Shown: piece by piece, positions 20,630-27,973 of the stretch | How positions within the stretch are numbered: the first letter of the stretch is position 1 | How the letters are laid out: each line of letters opens with the position of its first letter | Origin: Candidatus Zixiibacteriota bacterium | Lineage (GTDB): Bacteria > Zixibacteria > MSB-5A5 > GN15 > FEB-12 | Length of the DNA stretch: 64,000 nt | Direction of reading: 5' to 3' | Assembly: GCA_029860345.1 (NCBI GenBank) | Contig: JAOUBJ010000007.1 | Location: 62,001 to 126,000, forward strand | Translations under genes and position numbers: made by a program | The notes under the pieces: generated by a model | Databases searched by the model: none | Seen by the model: the letters and a program-made list of their open reading frames with translations, nothing else | What the model was told of the DNA's origin: nothing

Positions 20630-21534
20630 ACGCAGGCACTATCGTTCTTAAGCTAATGCAAACCGAGGGGATCGGAGCTCGGACTATTCTGCGCATCCTG
20701 CGGGCGGCTGTGGAGGTCCGGTGTGATCTGGAGGACTTGCTGAAAAGCGAAGAGTCCGACCTGTTTGAACGTTTCCGTATTCCCGATGATCTGGTAAAGA
20801 GATTGGGGCCGGACACTGCGGAGGCTACCAATCTGCTTGAAGAACTGTGCGAACATGATGTCCGACTGGTAATGTATGCAACCGATGATTATCCCATGCA
20901 GTTGGCACAGACTCTCGAGGACGCAGCTCCGCCGGCCTTGTTTGTCTATGGCAACATGGAGTTGTTGAAGCAGCCGACCCTGGCCGTTTGTGGATCTCGC
21001 GATGTATCCTCAGAAGGTCACGAGAAGACCAGCCAACTGGTAGGTTATGTGGCGGGACTCGACATCAATGTCATCAGTGGCGCCGCGGCCGGTGTCGACC
21101 AGGTGGCACACAACGCAGCTTTCATGGCCGGGGGTGTAACCACGATAGTACTGCCGGCGGGAATTCTCAGCCTAAACATGACCGATCTGCTTGACGACGC
21201 TGTCCAGCATGACAAGCTCCTGGTAGTCTCAGAGTTTTATCCGCGGGCCAAATGGACGACATGGGGAGCCATGCAACGCAACAGTACTATTATCGCACTA
21301 TCACAAGCCGTGCTGGCCGTGGAGCCGGGCCTGTCGGGAGGAACTTTCGAAGCAGCCAGGACAGCACTGAAACTTGGACGCCCATTGTACTTGTTGAAGA
21401 GTGGACGTGATGAGCGGGTGACCGATGGACATCGGTATTTTTTAAGAAAAGGTGCGACGGAAATCAGAATGCAAGACAAAGGTCTGGTCGATGCAGAACA
21501 GTTGATCGAGACCATCAGGCGCCGCCACCGATAA
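20626..21534 (+). CDS. DprA/Smf-superfamily protein
   Basis: A 302-aa protein. A short helix-hairpin-helix-like N-terminus (G-I-G-A-R-T-I-L) is followed by a Rossmann-like DprA domain (about residues 90-275): V-C-G-S-R-D-V-S, V-I-S-G-A-A-A-G-V-D-Q-V-A-H, I-V-L-P-A-G-I, Q-R-N-S-T-I-I-A-L-S, and G-G-T-F-E-A-A. Canonical DprA binds single-stranded DNA and loads RecA during transformation. Here the usual G-L-A-x-G-I-D is G-A-A-A-G-V-D and F-P-x-R-N is M-Q-R-N, so it is a divergent branch. The C-terminal winged helix of many DprA proteins is not evident. I prefer ATG 20626, which overlaps the upstream stop as ATGA; an upstream in-frame start at 20593 lies inside the PRTase gene. A role in DNA uptake, or in nucleotide sensing with the PRTase, is inference. 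Confidence 0.8.
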   Translation: MNAGTIVLKLMQTEGIGARTILRILRAAVEVRCDLEDLLKSEESDLFERFRIPDDLVKRLGPDTAEATNLLEELCEHDVRLVMYATDDYPMQLAQTLEDAAPPALFVYGNMELLKQPTLAVCGSRDVSSEGHEKTSQLVGYVAGLDINVISGAAAGVDQVAHNAAFMAGGVTTIVLPAGILSLNMTDLLDDAVQHDKLLVVSEFYPRAKWTTWGAMQRNSTIIALSQAVLAVEPGLSGGTFEAARTALKLGRPLYLLKSGRDERVTDGHRYFLRKGATEIRMQDKGLVDAEQLIETIRRRHR

Positions 21535-21903
21535 ATCGCCCATAAATGGGTCCCTGGCGCTTCGCGGCCATAAATGGCTTTTTGCGCTCTGCTCATCCAC
21601 CTCATGGTGAGCGGAGTCGAACCATGAATTTTCGGTGGATGTGGATAATTACCAAGCCCGTCGGGTGGCCGCCTCAAACCCTGTTTGGGGCGGGTAACAA
21701 GGACACCCCCAAACCGAGTTTGAGGGTGCCACCCAGTCGCACGGCGGTGGCTACGCGGCGGTCGGTCACATCCCGCCGGGGCATGACAGGGCCCACCGCA
21801 GCAGCCCGGACGGACGTATCAACGAGCCCGATGAATTGTCCGGGACTTTCATGGACCAGTTCAAACTTGCGAACCAAAGCCGTCTTGGCGGTTATAACAG
21901 CCA
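21535..21903. repeat. Intergenic palindromic repeat cluster
   Basis: No gene. It begins with two CCATAAATGG/GCGCTTCGCGG-type elements (21538-21590), then holds a paired element at about 21660-21745 in which GGTGGCCGCCTCAAACC and its near-reverse complement GGGTGCCACC flank two CAAACC/GTTTGGGG stretches. A similar pair lies at 44.6 kb. A possible -10 TATAAC at 21893 precedes the next gene. Confidence 0.6.
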
Positions 21904-22722
21904 ATGCCGTTCACCGTATCTCATCCAGCGATAGTTCTGCCGTTCAAACAACTCTGCCCACGATGGTTTTCGTTAAGTGGTTTAATAGCCGGTGCTATGT
22001 CGCCAGACCTGCTCTATTTCCTGATGTTGCAGACGCAGTATCGTGGCTTTAGTCATTCCTGGCTGGGGTTGCTTCTCTTTTGTCTACCGGCCGGGATGCT
22101 GTTTGCATATTGCTTTCATCGTTTCTTTAAGTATCAGGCCATTTACAATCTCCCCAGACCGTTCGATATCCGCTTGTCCGGTTTGGCCGAACAGAGTTTT
22201 CAGATCGGCAGCTTCGGCGGTTGGATGAAGCTCGCCTTGTCGGTTCTGCTGGGTACCTTGACACATTTCTTTTGGGATTCGTTTACACACCCGTGGGGAG
22301 AAATGGCGCAGATGTTTGAAGTTTTCTCAGAGGTGTTTACTTTGTGGGGAATCCAACGCCCTCTGTGCCGATGGCTTCAACACGTCAGCACGATCGCCGG
22401 TGCTGTCGTTATGCTGAGGTATGTCCTCAAAGGGTGTCTATTACCACCTCCGGCGGCGATGCGACCTACACGTTCTTCAGGCAGCAAGCTCCTGTTCTGG
22501 CTGGTCGGTGGTGTGGTGGCTACTCTCTTTGCCTGCCTGGTGGTTTACTGTTTCGATATCGTGTACGACCTGCAATTGAGGCAGGGTCACAATACAATCT
22601 CGGCCATGTCCAGCTTTGGGTTGGCCGGCTGGGCCGGGTTCTTCTACTATGTTTGCATCTATGGTATCCTGTCAAAACGACGAGCCGGTGGCATGGGCGA
22701 AACCATGTCGGACGAGTCGTGA
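21904..22722 (+). CDS. DUF4184 family integral membrane protein
   Basis: A 272-aa membrane protein starting M-P-F-T-V-S-H-P-A, the hallmark N-terminus of DUF4184, with further conserved M-S-P-D-L-L-Y-F and T-H-F-F-W-D-S-F-T-H-P-W segments. The conserved His and Asp residues lie at membrane edges and resemble metal-dependent hydrolases such as the LexA-binding YdjM/PA-phosphatase-like group, but no activity is established for the family. Six or so transmembrane helices can be drawn, with a basic loop near residue 190. It stands alone between a repeat cluster and the convergent DUF3179 gene. Confidence 0.85.
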   Translation: MPFTVSHPAIVLPFKQLCPRWFSLSGLIAGAMSPDLLYFLMLQTQYRGFSHSWLGLLLFCLPAGMLFAYCFHRFFKYQAIYNLPRPFDIRLSGLAEQSFQIGSFGGWMKLALSVLLGTLTHFFWDSFTHPWGEMAQMFEVFSEVFTLWGIQRPLCRWLQHVSTIAGAVVMLRYVLKGCLLPPPAAMRPTRSSGSKLLFWLVGGVVATLFACLVVYCFDIVYDLQLRQGHNTISAMSSFGLAGWAGFFYYVCIYGILSKRRAGGMGETMSDES

Positions 22723-22747
22723 GTCCGCCCTGACCACAATCTGAGAA

Positions 22748-24085
22748 CTATCGGGTGTAGGGATTGTAGAAATCGTCGTTGGACAGAGGGATATCCTCGA
22801 TGTAGACCTTGGTGGTCGGATGACCAGCATACCAAATATCCCAGGCGGCACGGGTGTAGGGCGGGCCGGTTAGCATACGACCGGCATACTCTCCGGCGAT
22901 GCACCAAAGCACACATCCGCAGCCGGGCACAGCTGCGCCGACAGTGGCCGGATACCACATGCTTTCGGTTTCGTAGTCGAACAAGACAAACGTGTAATTG
23001 TACGTCCAACCGCTGGAGGCCAAAGTGAGAACCTGTCCGTCTATTTCTCGGTGGTACACGACCGCCAGGTTTTGCAGCGGTCAGTAAGTGGCGGCAATAT
23101 GCACCGAGTCGATCTGGTCATCCACCACCTCGTTGGAGATAATGGCCAACAGTGAATAGGCGCGGGTCTCACCGTTCAGTACCAGACCCAGAACCGGAAA
23201 GGTACTGCCGGGCGACGGATAGCCGTCATCGCCCGGCGAGAGAAACTCCGGGTTGATAACGGGCGGGAAATGATACGGTCCCAAACCAAAATTGAAACTG
23301 TCGGGGTCCATGCCATAGTAATGAACGCCGTATGAAATATCCCACGGCTTGAGCGTCTGATCGACGATTATCACGGTGTCGATGATGCCGGGCTCGGCCT
23401 GCGGACAGTCAGGCGGTGTCGGCCCCGAGGTGAACATGAATTCGACCAGGAAAACCAGATCACCGATGTCGATAGAGCCGTCACCGGTCAGATCGGTCTC
23501 GCTCAGACAACTGGGCGCCGGTCCGCCCGAGAACATGTAGTCGACGAGGTAGATAAGGTCGGCGATATCGACACCGCCGCTCGGATCATGATCCACGTTG
23601 CCTGCATAGGGACCCAGGCAGCAGAGCCATTCAATCACGAAGGCGTCGGCGTAGTCATCGGCCGAGACCCACCGGCCGTCCATATCACCACGGATTTGCA
23701 AATAATCGGTACCATCCAACGGCACCGGATGTCCACTCAACCAGTTGCTGTACGACCAGGGCTCACCATTTACCCAGACCCAGGTTCCTTCGATGACGAC
23801 ATCGGTTCCCCCGATCCAGGCTGAATCGGTTTGACTGAGGAGCGCATTCATGGCCAGTTGCTCGGAGTGATCGGTGATAACGGCCAGCCGGGCTCCCATG
23901 TTGAGGGCTGAGTCGCGCGCTTGTATCCAGGTCAACGGTTCATCGAGGCGGATCAATTCGAACGTGGTGTCGGCGTTGGACCGAACGGTCGGAGCCAGGA
24001 CAAGGAGCAAACAGCACCCGGCCACAACGGCGAGAAGTCTTTTAGGTGTCGACGGCTTTTGTAAACGGAGAATCCAGTTGGTCAT
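22748..24085 (-). CDS. C-type lectin/dockerin-like/DUF3179 protein with an in-frame UGA at the conserved Cys
   Basis: Read through one UGA (23083-23081, codon 335) this is a 445-aa secreted protein; the parts before (24085-23081) and after (to 22748) are in the same frame. Order: signal peptide (to about residue 37), C-type lectin-like domain (about 42-155, W-I-G-G-T-D and W-V-N-G-E-P-W), two dockerin-like repeats (about 160-230), DUF3179 (about 240-440). DUF3179 proteins carry a conserved T-Y-C-P-L-C motif; here it reads T-Y-(UGA)-P-L-Q, so the stop replaces the first Cys. Downstream conservation continues (Y-H-R-E-I-D-G, S-S-G-W-T-Y, E-T-E-S-M-W, G-H-P-T-T-K-V). It may be selenocysteine, or a recent nonsense mutation of a Cys codon; if terminated, it would be a pseudogene. 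Function of DUF3179 is unknown; extracytoplasmic location is clear. Confidence 0.75.
23081..23083 (-). other. In-frame UGA at conserved Cys position (possible selenocysteine codon)
   Basis: The only stop between the two halves of the DUF3179 gene. In the mRNA, a hairpin with arms GGCGGU and ACCACC (one C-A mismatch) and a CGUGU loop can form with the loop about 20 nt after the UGA. This distance, and a G within the first two loop bases, are in the range described for bacterial SECIS elements. A competing hairpin GACCGC/GCGGUC starts on the UGA itself. Recoding is not proven. Confidence 0.45.
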
Positions 24086-24210
24086 GCGAATGTTGCTCTA
24101 TTATCTCGGCGGCACTTCCGTGTTTGATGCCTGCTGTAACAAGTAGTACGACCACCACCCGGTAATGACTGAAACGCCCTGCCACTGCAAAATGTTCCCC
24201 CACCTCGCGC

Positions 24211-24246
24211 TTGTCAACTTGACAAATAACACCATGTTTCTATCTT
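24211..24246 (+). promoter_or_regulatory. Promoter with overlapping palindrome upstream of the tail-fibre-like gene
   Basis: TTGACA (24219-24224), 16-nt spacer, TATCTT (24241-24246). The -35 box lies within a perfect palindrome of 7-bp arms around one base (24211-24225, TTGTCAA C TTGACAA), a possible operator. An alternative -10 TATGAT sits at 24251-24256. Confidence 0.5.
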
Positions 24247-24314
24247 ATGGTATGATGTCATTCTGATACTACTGCACCTCGCAGTTCGATTGTGTCTCGC
24301 ATTAGGAGGAACTC

Positions 24315-25502
24315 ATGAATCTCAATAGATTGCAAACCGTCGGTCTTTGGCTTGCCCCATGCGTTGTTATATGTCTGTTGATGGGTGTAAGCGCCAGTGG
24401 CCAGATACCCCAACTTTTGAACTACCAGGGCCGTCTTACCACCGCCGGGACAGCGATTGACACGGTCGTTCCGATACTGTTCACTATCTATAACGACAGC
24501 TTGGGCGCCAATCCACTCTGGAGTGAAACGCACCCTGCCGTCAATGTCGAAAAGGGGCTCTTTGCAGTCATGTTGGGTTCGGTGACCAGCCTTCCGGACG
24601 GGCTTTTCGGCGACAGCACTCGCTATCTGGGCATAAGGATCGGCGATGACCCGGAGAGTGTGCCGCTCTCCAGGTTTGCATCGGTAGCCTATGCTTTCAA
24701 AGCGGTCCATACCGACACAGCTTCCTACGCCCATGCCACCGAAGGCAGCGGCTGGACGGATGACGGCGCTGTGGTCAGGCTGACCGCCAGTGGCGACAAA
24801 GTAGGCATCGGTACTTCCAGCCCGTTTTACCGCGTACATATCACCGGGTCGGAATCGTCACCGCTTTTGAATGTTGAGAAGACCGGTTCCGGACGTGGTA
24901 TGCGTGTTTACACCACCAGTGCGTGCGCTATCTGGGTGGCCAACGGCGGCAACCATGGCCTGCGCGTCACTCATGCCAACGGTGACGGCGTGCATGTGAC
25001 ATCGGCTGGGGGTTACGCCGGCTGGTTTAACGGCAAAGGGTATTTCAGCGGCAATCTGGGTGTCGGCACTTTGACGCCAGGGGAGAAACTGGATGTCGTC
25101 GGCGGATCGATCCGCACCGACGGCCGGTTAATTTCTACGGTGGCTACCGGTACGCCGCCTTTGGATGTCCATAGTGAAACACAGGTAGCCAACCTGAACG
25201 CTGATATGCTGGATGGACACCACGCAGCCGATTTGGCCACCGCCGCTACGGAAACGGCAACAGTGGATAATTCAAGCGCGGTCAGTATTTCTTTTTCATC
25301 GGCAACTTTCACGACACCGCCGGATTTGTCTGCCACCGTCCTGGTGCTGTCCGGAACCTGCATCGGGTCGACAGCAAAAATCGTCAACCAGAGCGCTACC
25401 AGTGATGGTGCAACTTTGACCCTGCAGGGATTCAACGGCAGTGCATTCGTTGATTTGGCTGAATTCGACGAAGTTCAGGTTAGCTACACGGCCGTGCAGT
25501 AG
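24315..25502 (+). CDS. Secreted protein with phage tail-fibre-like repeats
   Basis: A 395-aa exported protein with a signal peptide (residues 1-30, ending A-S-G before Q-I-P). The N-terminal domain starts with L-L-N-Y-Q-G-R-L-T, typical of secreted beta-sandwich proteins of environmental bacteria. The middle carries tail-fibre-like motifs, V-G-I-G-T-S-S-P-F-Y-R-V-H-I and G-V-G-T-L-T-P-G-E-K-L-D-V, and a motif L-N-A-D-M-L-D-G-H-H-A, all usual in trimeric fibre stalks. No S74 chaperone domain follows; the C-terminus is a small beta domain. Strong AGGAGGA sits before the ATG. A trimeric cell-surface fibre is inference. It has its own promoter and no close operon partner. Confidence 0.7.
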   Translation: MNLNRLQTVGLWLAPCVVICLLMGVSASGQIPQLLNYQGRLTTAGTAIDTVVPILFTIYNDSLGANPLWSETHPAVNVEKGLFAVMLGSVTSLPDGLFGDSTRYLGIRIGDDPESVPLSRFASVAYAFKAVHTDTASYAHATEGSGWTDDGAVVRLTASGDKVGIGTSSPFYRVHITGSESSPLLNVEKTGSGRGMRVYTTSACAIWVANGGNHGLRVTHANGDGVHVTSAGGYAGWFNGKGYFSGNLGVGTLTPGEKLDVVGGSIRTDGRLISTVATGTPPLDVHSETQVANLNADMLDGHHAADLATAATETATVDNSSAVSISFSSATFTTPPDLSATVLVLSGTCIGSTAKIVNQSATSDGATLTLQGFNGSAFVDLAEFDEVQVSYTAVQ

Positions 25503-25553
25503 GCTATGGATTGGCGCTGATTGGCAAACAGAAATCGACGTAATGCCAGACCT

Positions 25554-27053
25554 TTAGGTTTGCTTCAAAGGCGAGGGACAGCAAAAGGACTCCAGCAGAT
25601 TGATCACAGCGCTCATATCCTGAGGGCGTTGGTCCGGACTCTTGGCGAGCATCCCGAGAACCGCGTCTTCGACGCTCTGCGTTATCCCGGGAATGATCTC
25701 AGCAAGACGGGTGGGCTGCTCGACAATGTGGCGTGCCAGTACGCTTGAGGTGTCGCCGCTAAACGGGACTTGTCCGGTGAGTAGTTGGTACAGCGTAATG
25801 CCCAATGCATAGACATCGGTTCGTGCATCGACCGAACCGCCGCTGCATTGCTCCGGGCTCATATAAGGAGGTGAGCCCAGCACGGAGCCTATCTGCGTGA
25901 TATGGCTAGACTGGGTTAACTTGGCGATTCCGAAGTCTGATATCTTCGGCACCAAGTCGCCGGTCAGCAGGATATTGGCCGGTTTAAGATCTCTGTGAAT
26001 AACCCCCTGGCTGTGGGCGTAGGCGAGTCCGCGAGCTGCTGGTATTATGATCGTCGCCGCCTCCGTAGCGGACAAGCGACCGCTGATTTGAAGGTGAGTC
26101 GCGAGATCACCGCCGTCCACGAATTCCAACACCATCCACAACCGACTACCAGTTTCAATGAAATCATGCACCTGTACGATATTGGGATGGGTAAGTCTTG
26201 CCAGCGCTTTGGCCTCTTGGCGGAATCGAGATGCATACTCATCGTCACCGGTCAATCGCACCGAGAGCTGTTTCATCGCTACCGTACGATCAAGAACACT
26301 ATCGCGGCCACGATACACAACCCCCATCGCTCCCGCGCCCAGTTCCTTCCCCAGGCTGTAACGTCCCTCATGTCCTACACGAGATAGACTGTTTGTGTTG
26401 GTTGGAGTCGAGGTGGCAAGAGGGCCGGGTGGACTGTTTTCGCACAAGGTCCCACGCACGGAATCCACAGCCGTTTCCCCGACGGATAGATGGGGCGCCG
26501 ACGCAGCTTCGAGTTTGTGCACTGTGGTTTTCAACGCAAGTTCCTGCTCCGGGTCTGTGGTACGAGCCAACGCCTGTCTGTAAAGTGCGAGGCTTCTCGT
26601 AGGATCACTTTCCAAGACGGCTGCTGCCTCACCAACCAGCCTTTTTGAGCGAGCTGTTGTTCTCAACACAGCGCCTGGAATGGACAGCCAGAAAAAGACA
26701 GCGACGGCGCCTACTGACGTTATCCAGAGAGCTGTTGTAAGCACCGAATCAGCGAACTGCCGAGCCGGGTCTTGTTTCTGTCTCTTGATCAGACCGAAGA
26801 ACTTCTTGGATGTCTGCGGTGGAAAGACCATGCCGGTAGTGAAATCCACGATCTGTGGTGCGATAAACAGCAGGAACAGAATTGAGACTGCCAGGGCGAT
26901 GTGCGCCCGATATGCCCTCAGCAAGACTTCGAGTATTACCGCCGGTTTGCGGACTACCTTACGAGCATCCGGAGCCACTTCACCAATCGCTCGATACAGT
27001 GCTCGCCAGAGTCGGGTTATTGGGTTGGTCAGATTAGGGGTCATCATAGCCAT
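25554..27053 (-). CDS. Membrane-anchored Ser/Thr protein kinase (Hanks type)
   Basis: A 499-aa kinase with an unusual order: two transmembrane segments in the N-terminal region (about 50-70 and 105-130), a short TPR-like helical stretch, a linker, and the kinase domain at the C-terminal side (about 230-490). Catalytic motifs are complete: glycine loop G-A-G-A-M-G-V-V-Y, Lys in V-A-M-K-Q, H-R-D-L-K-P-A-N-I-L-L, D-F-G-I-A-K, S-P-E-Q and D-V-Y-A-L-G. Most bacterial kinases of this type have the kinase first and the membrane segment last; here it is reversed, with no extracellular sensor. It is divergent from the LuxR-type regulator 170 nt away, a possible partner (inference). Confidence 0.9.
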   Translation of the reverse strand: MAMMTPNLTNPITRLWRALYRAIGEVAPDARKVVRKPAVILEVLLRAYRAHIALAVSILFLLFIAPQIVDFTTGMVFPPQTSKKFFGLIKRQKQDPARQFADSVLTTALWITSVGAVAVFFWLSIPGAVLRTTARSKRLVGEAAAVLESDPTRSLALYRQALARTTDPEQELALKTTVHKLEAASAPHLSVGETAVDSVRGTLCENSPPGPLATSTPTNTNSLSRVGHEGRYSLGKELGAGAMGVVYRGRDSVLDRTVAMKQLSVRLTGDDEYASRFRQEAKALARLTHPNIVQVHDFIETGSRLWMVLEFVDGGDLATHLQISGRLSATEAATIIIPAARGLAYAHSQGVIHRDLKPANILLTGDLVPKISDFGIAKLTQSSHITQIGSVLGSPPYMSPEQCSGGSVDARTDVYALGITLYQLLTGQVPFSGDTSSVLARHIVEQPTRLAEIIPGITQSVEDAVLGMLAKSPDQRPQDMSAVINLLESFCCPSPLKQT

Positions 27054-27223
27054 ATACCCCCCTTTTCGGCAGAAAGCCGTCAGTGTTTATGATTGATCTA
27101 ATACCGCTATCTTTAGGGATCTGTCTTCTGTCCGAAAGCGGCTTTGGTCAGGGCTGTTCAGATTTGGCTGAGTCTTCCGACAATACCTCTAAAGGGTGGC
27201 CGAGAACGTTTCGCGGAGAACCT

Positions 27224-27823
27224 ATGAAACAGCCGGAAAACCGAGATTCCACAACCGTTGCCAACGAGCCTGAGCACAACCAACTTTCTCTGGAGGGAGA
27301 TACCGATCTGGCCGAATCCAATCGCCGTCTCCAGGAAGAAATAGCCGACCGATGTCAGGCTGAAGCCGACCTGGCCATAGCCAATCAAATACTGGAGGCA
27401 AAACACCAGGAACTTCACGAGCGCAATGTTGCCCTGCAACAGGTACTGAGTCGTATCGAAGAAGAGAAAACAATGCTCGCCTTCCAGGTTCGGACCAATA
27501 TAGACCGTCTGATCAAGCCAATCGTCAGGGCTCTTGAGGATAAGGCCGATCCGGTTGAAAAGCGTCAACTGCAATTGCTTGCCACCAGTCTGGAGCAGGC
27601 CACCAAGCCACTGGGTGACAAACTACAATCGATCTACGCCAGTCTGACGCCCCGTGAGGTGGAGATCAGCAACATGGTCAAGAACGGCCTGACTTCAAAA
27701 CAAGCGGGTACACTGCTGGGTCTTTCTGAAGCCACTATCCGCAAGCACCGCCGAAATATCCGCAAAAAACTGGGTATAGCCAACCAACAGCAAAACCTCT
27801 CATCGTATCTGAAGACGCTCTGA
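27224..27823 (+). CDS. LuxR/FixJ-type DNA-binding regulator with coiled coil
   Basis: A 199-aa transcription factor. A long coiled coil (about residues 25-110, rich in E, Q, L and K) precedes a C-terminal LuxR-type helix-turn-helix (about 140-195: L-T-P-R-E-V-E-I, G-L-T-S-K-Q-A, L-S-E-A-T-I-R-K-H-R). There is no receiver or PAS domain, so it may sense through the coiled coil or be a phosphorylation target of the adjacent kinase (inference). The frame opens at 27083, but ATG 27224 has GCGGAG just upstream and starts where the sequence becomes protein-like. A perfect palindrome follows the gene at 27845. Confidence 0.8.
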   Translation: MKQPENRDSTTVANEPEHNQLSLEGDTDLAESNRRLQEEIADRCQAEADLAIANQILEAKHQELHERNVALQQVLSRIEEEKTMLAFQVRTNIDRLIKPIVRALEDKADPVEKRQLQLLATSLEQATKPLGDKLQSIYASLTPREVEISNMVKNGLTSKQAGTLLGLSEATIRKHRRNIRKKLGIANQQQNLSSYLKTL

Positions 27824-27844
27824 TTCGTCGCTCGAACAGACTAC

Positions 27845-27882
27845 TTTGGCGTAGATCGGCTACGCCAAATGGGGGCTATAAT
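27845..27882 (+). promoter_or_regulatory. Perfect inverted repeat overlapping the porin promoter region
   Basis: Ten-base arms TTTGGCGTAG and CTACGCCAAA around a 5-nt centre (27845-27869), followed eight bases later by TATAAT (27877-27882). The repeat covers the place where a -35 box would lie, and no -35 consensus is seen. It may be an operator for an activator such as the preceding LuxR-type protein, or the stem of a terminator without a T-run. Confidence 0.45.
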
Positions 27883-27973
27883 AGACCCTCCTGCATAGGT
27901 TGATTTGGGCGATAATCCCAACAAAGGGAATTAGAGGCTAACCGTCCGTTTTTCGACACGAGGGAGGAAACGC

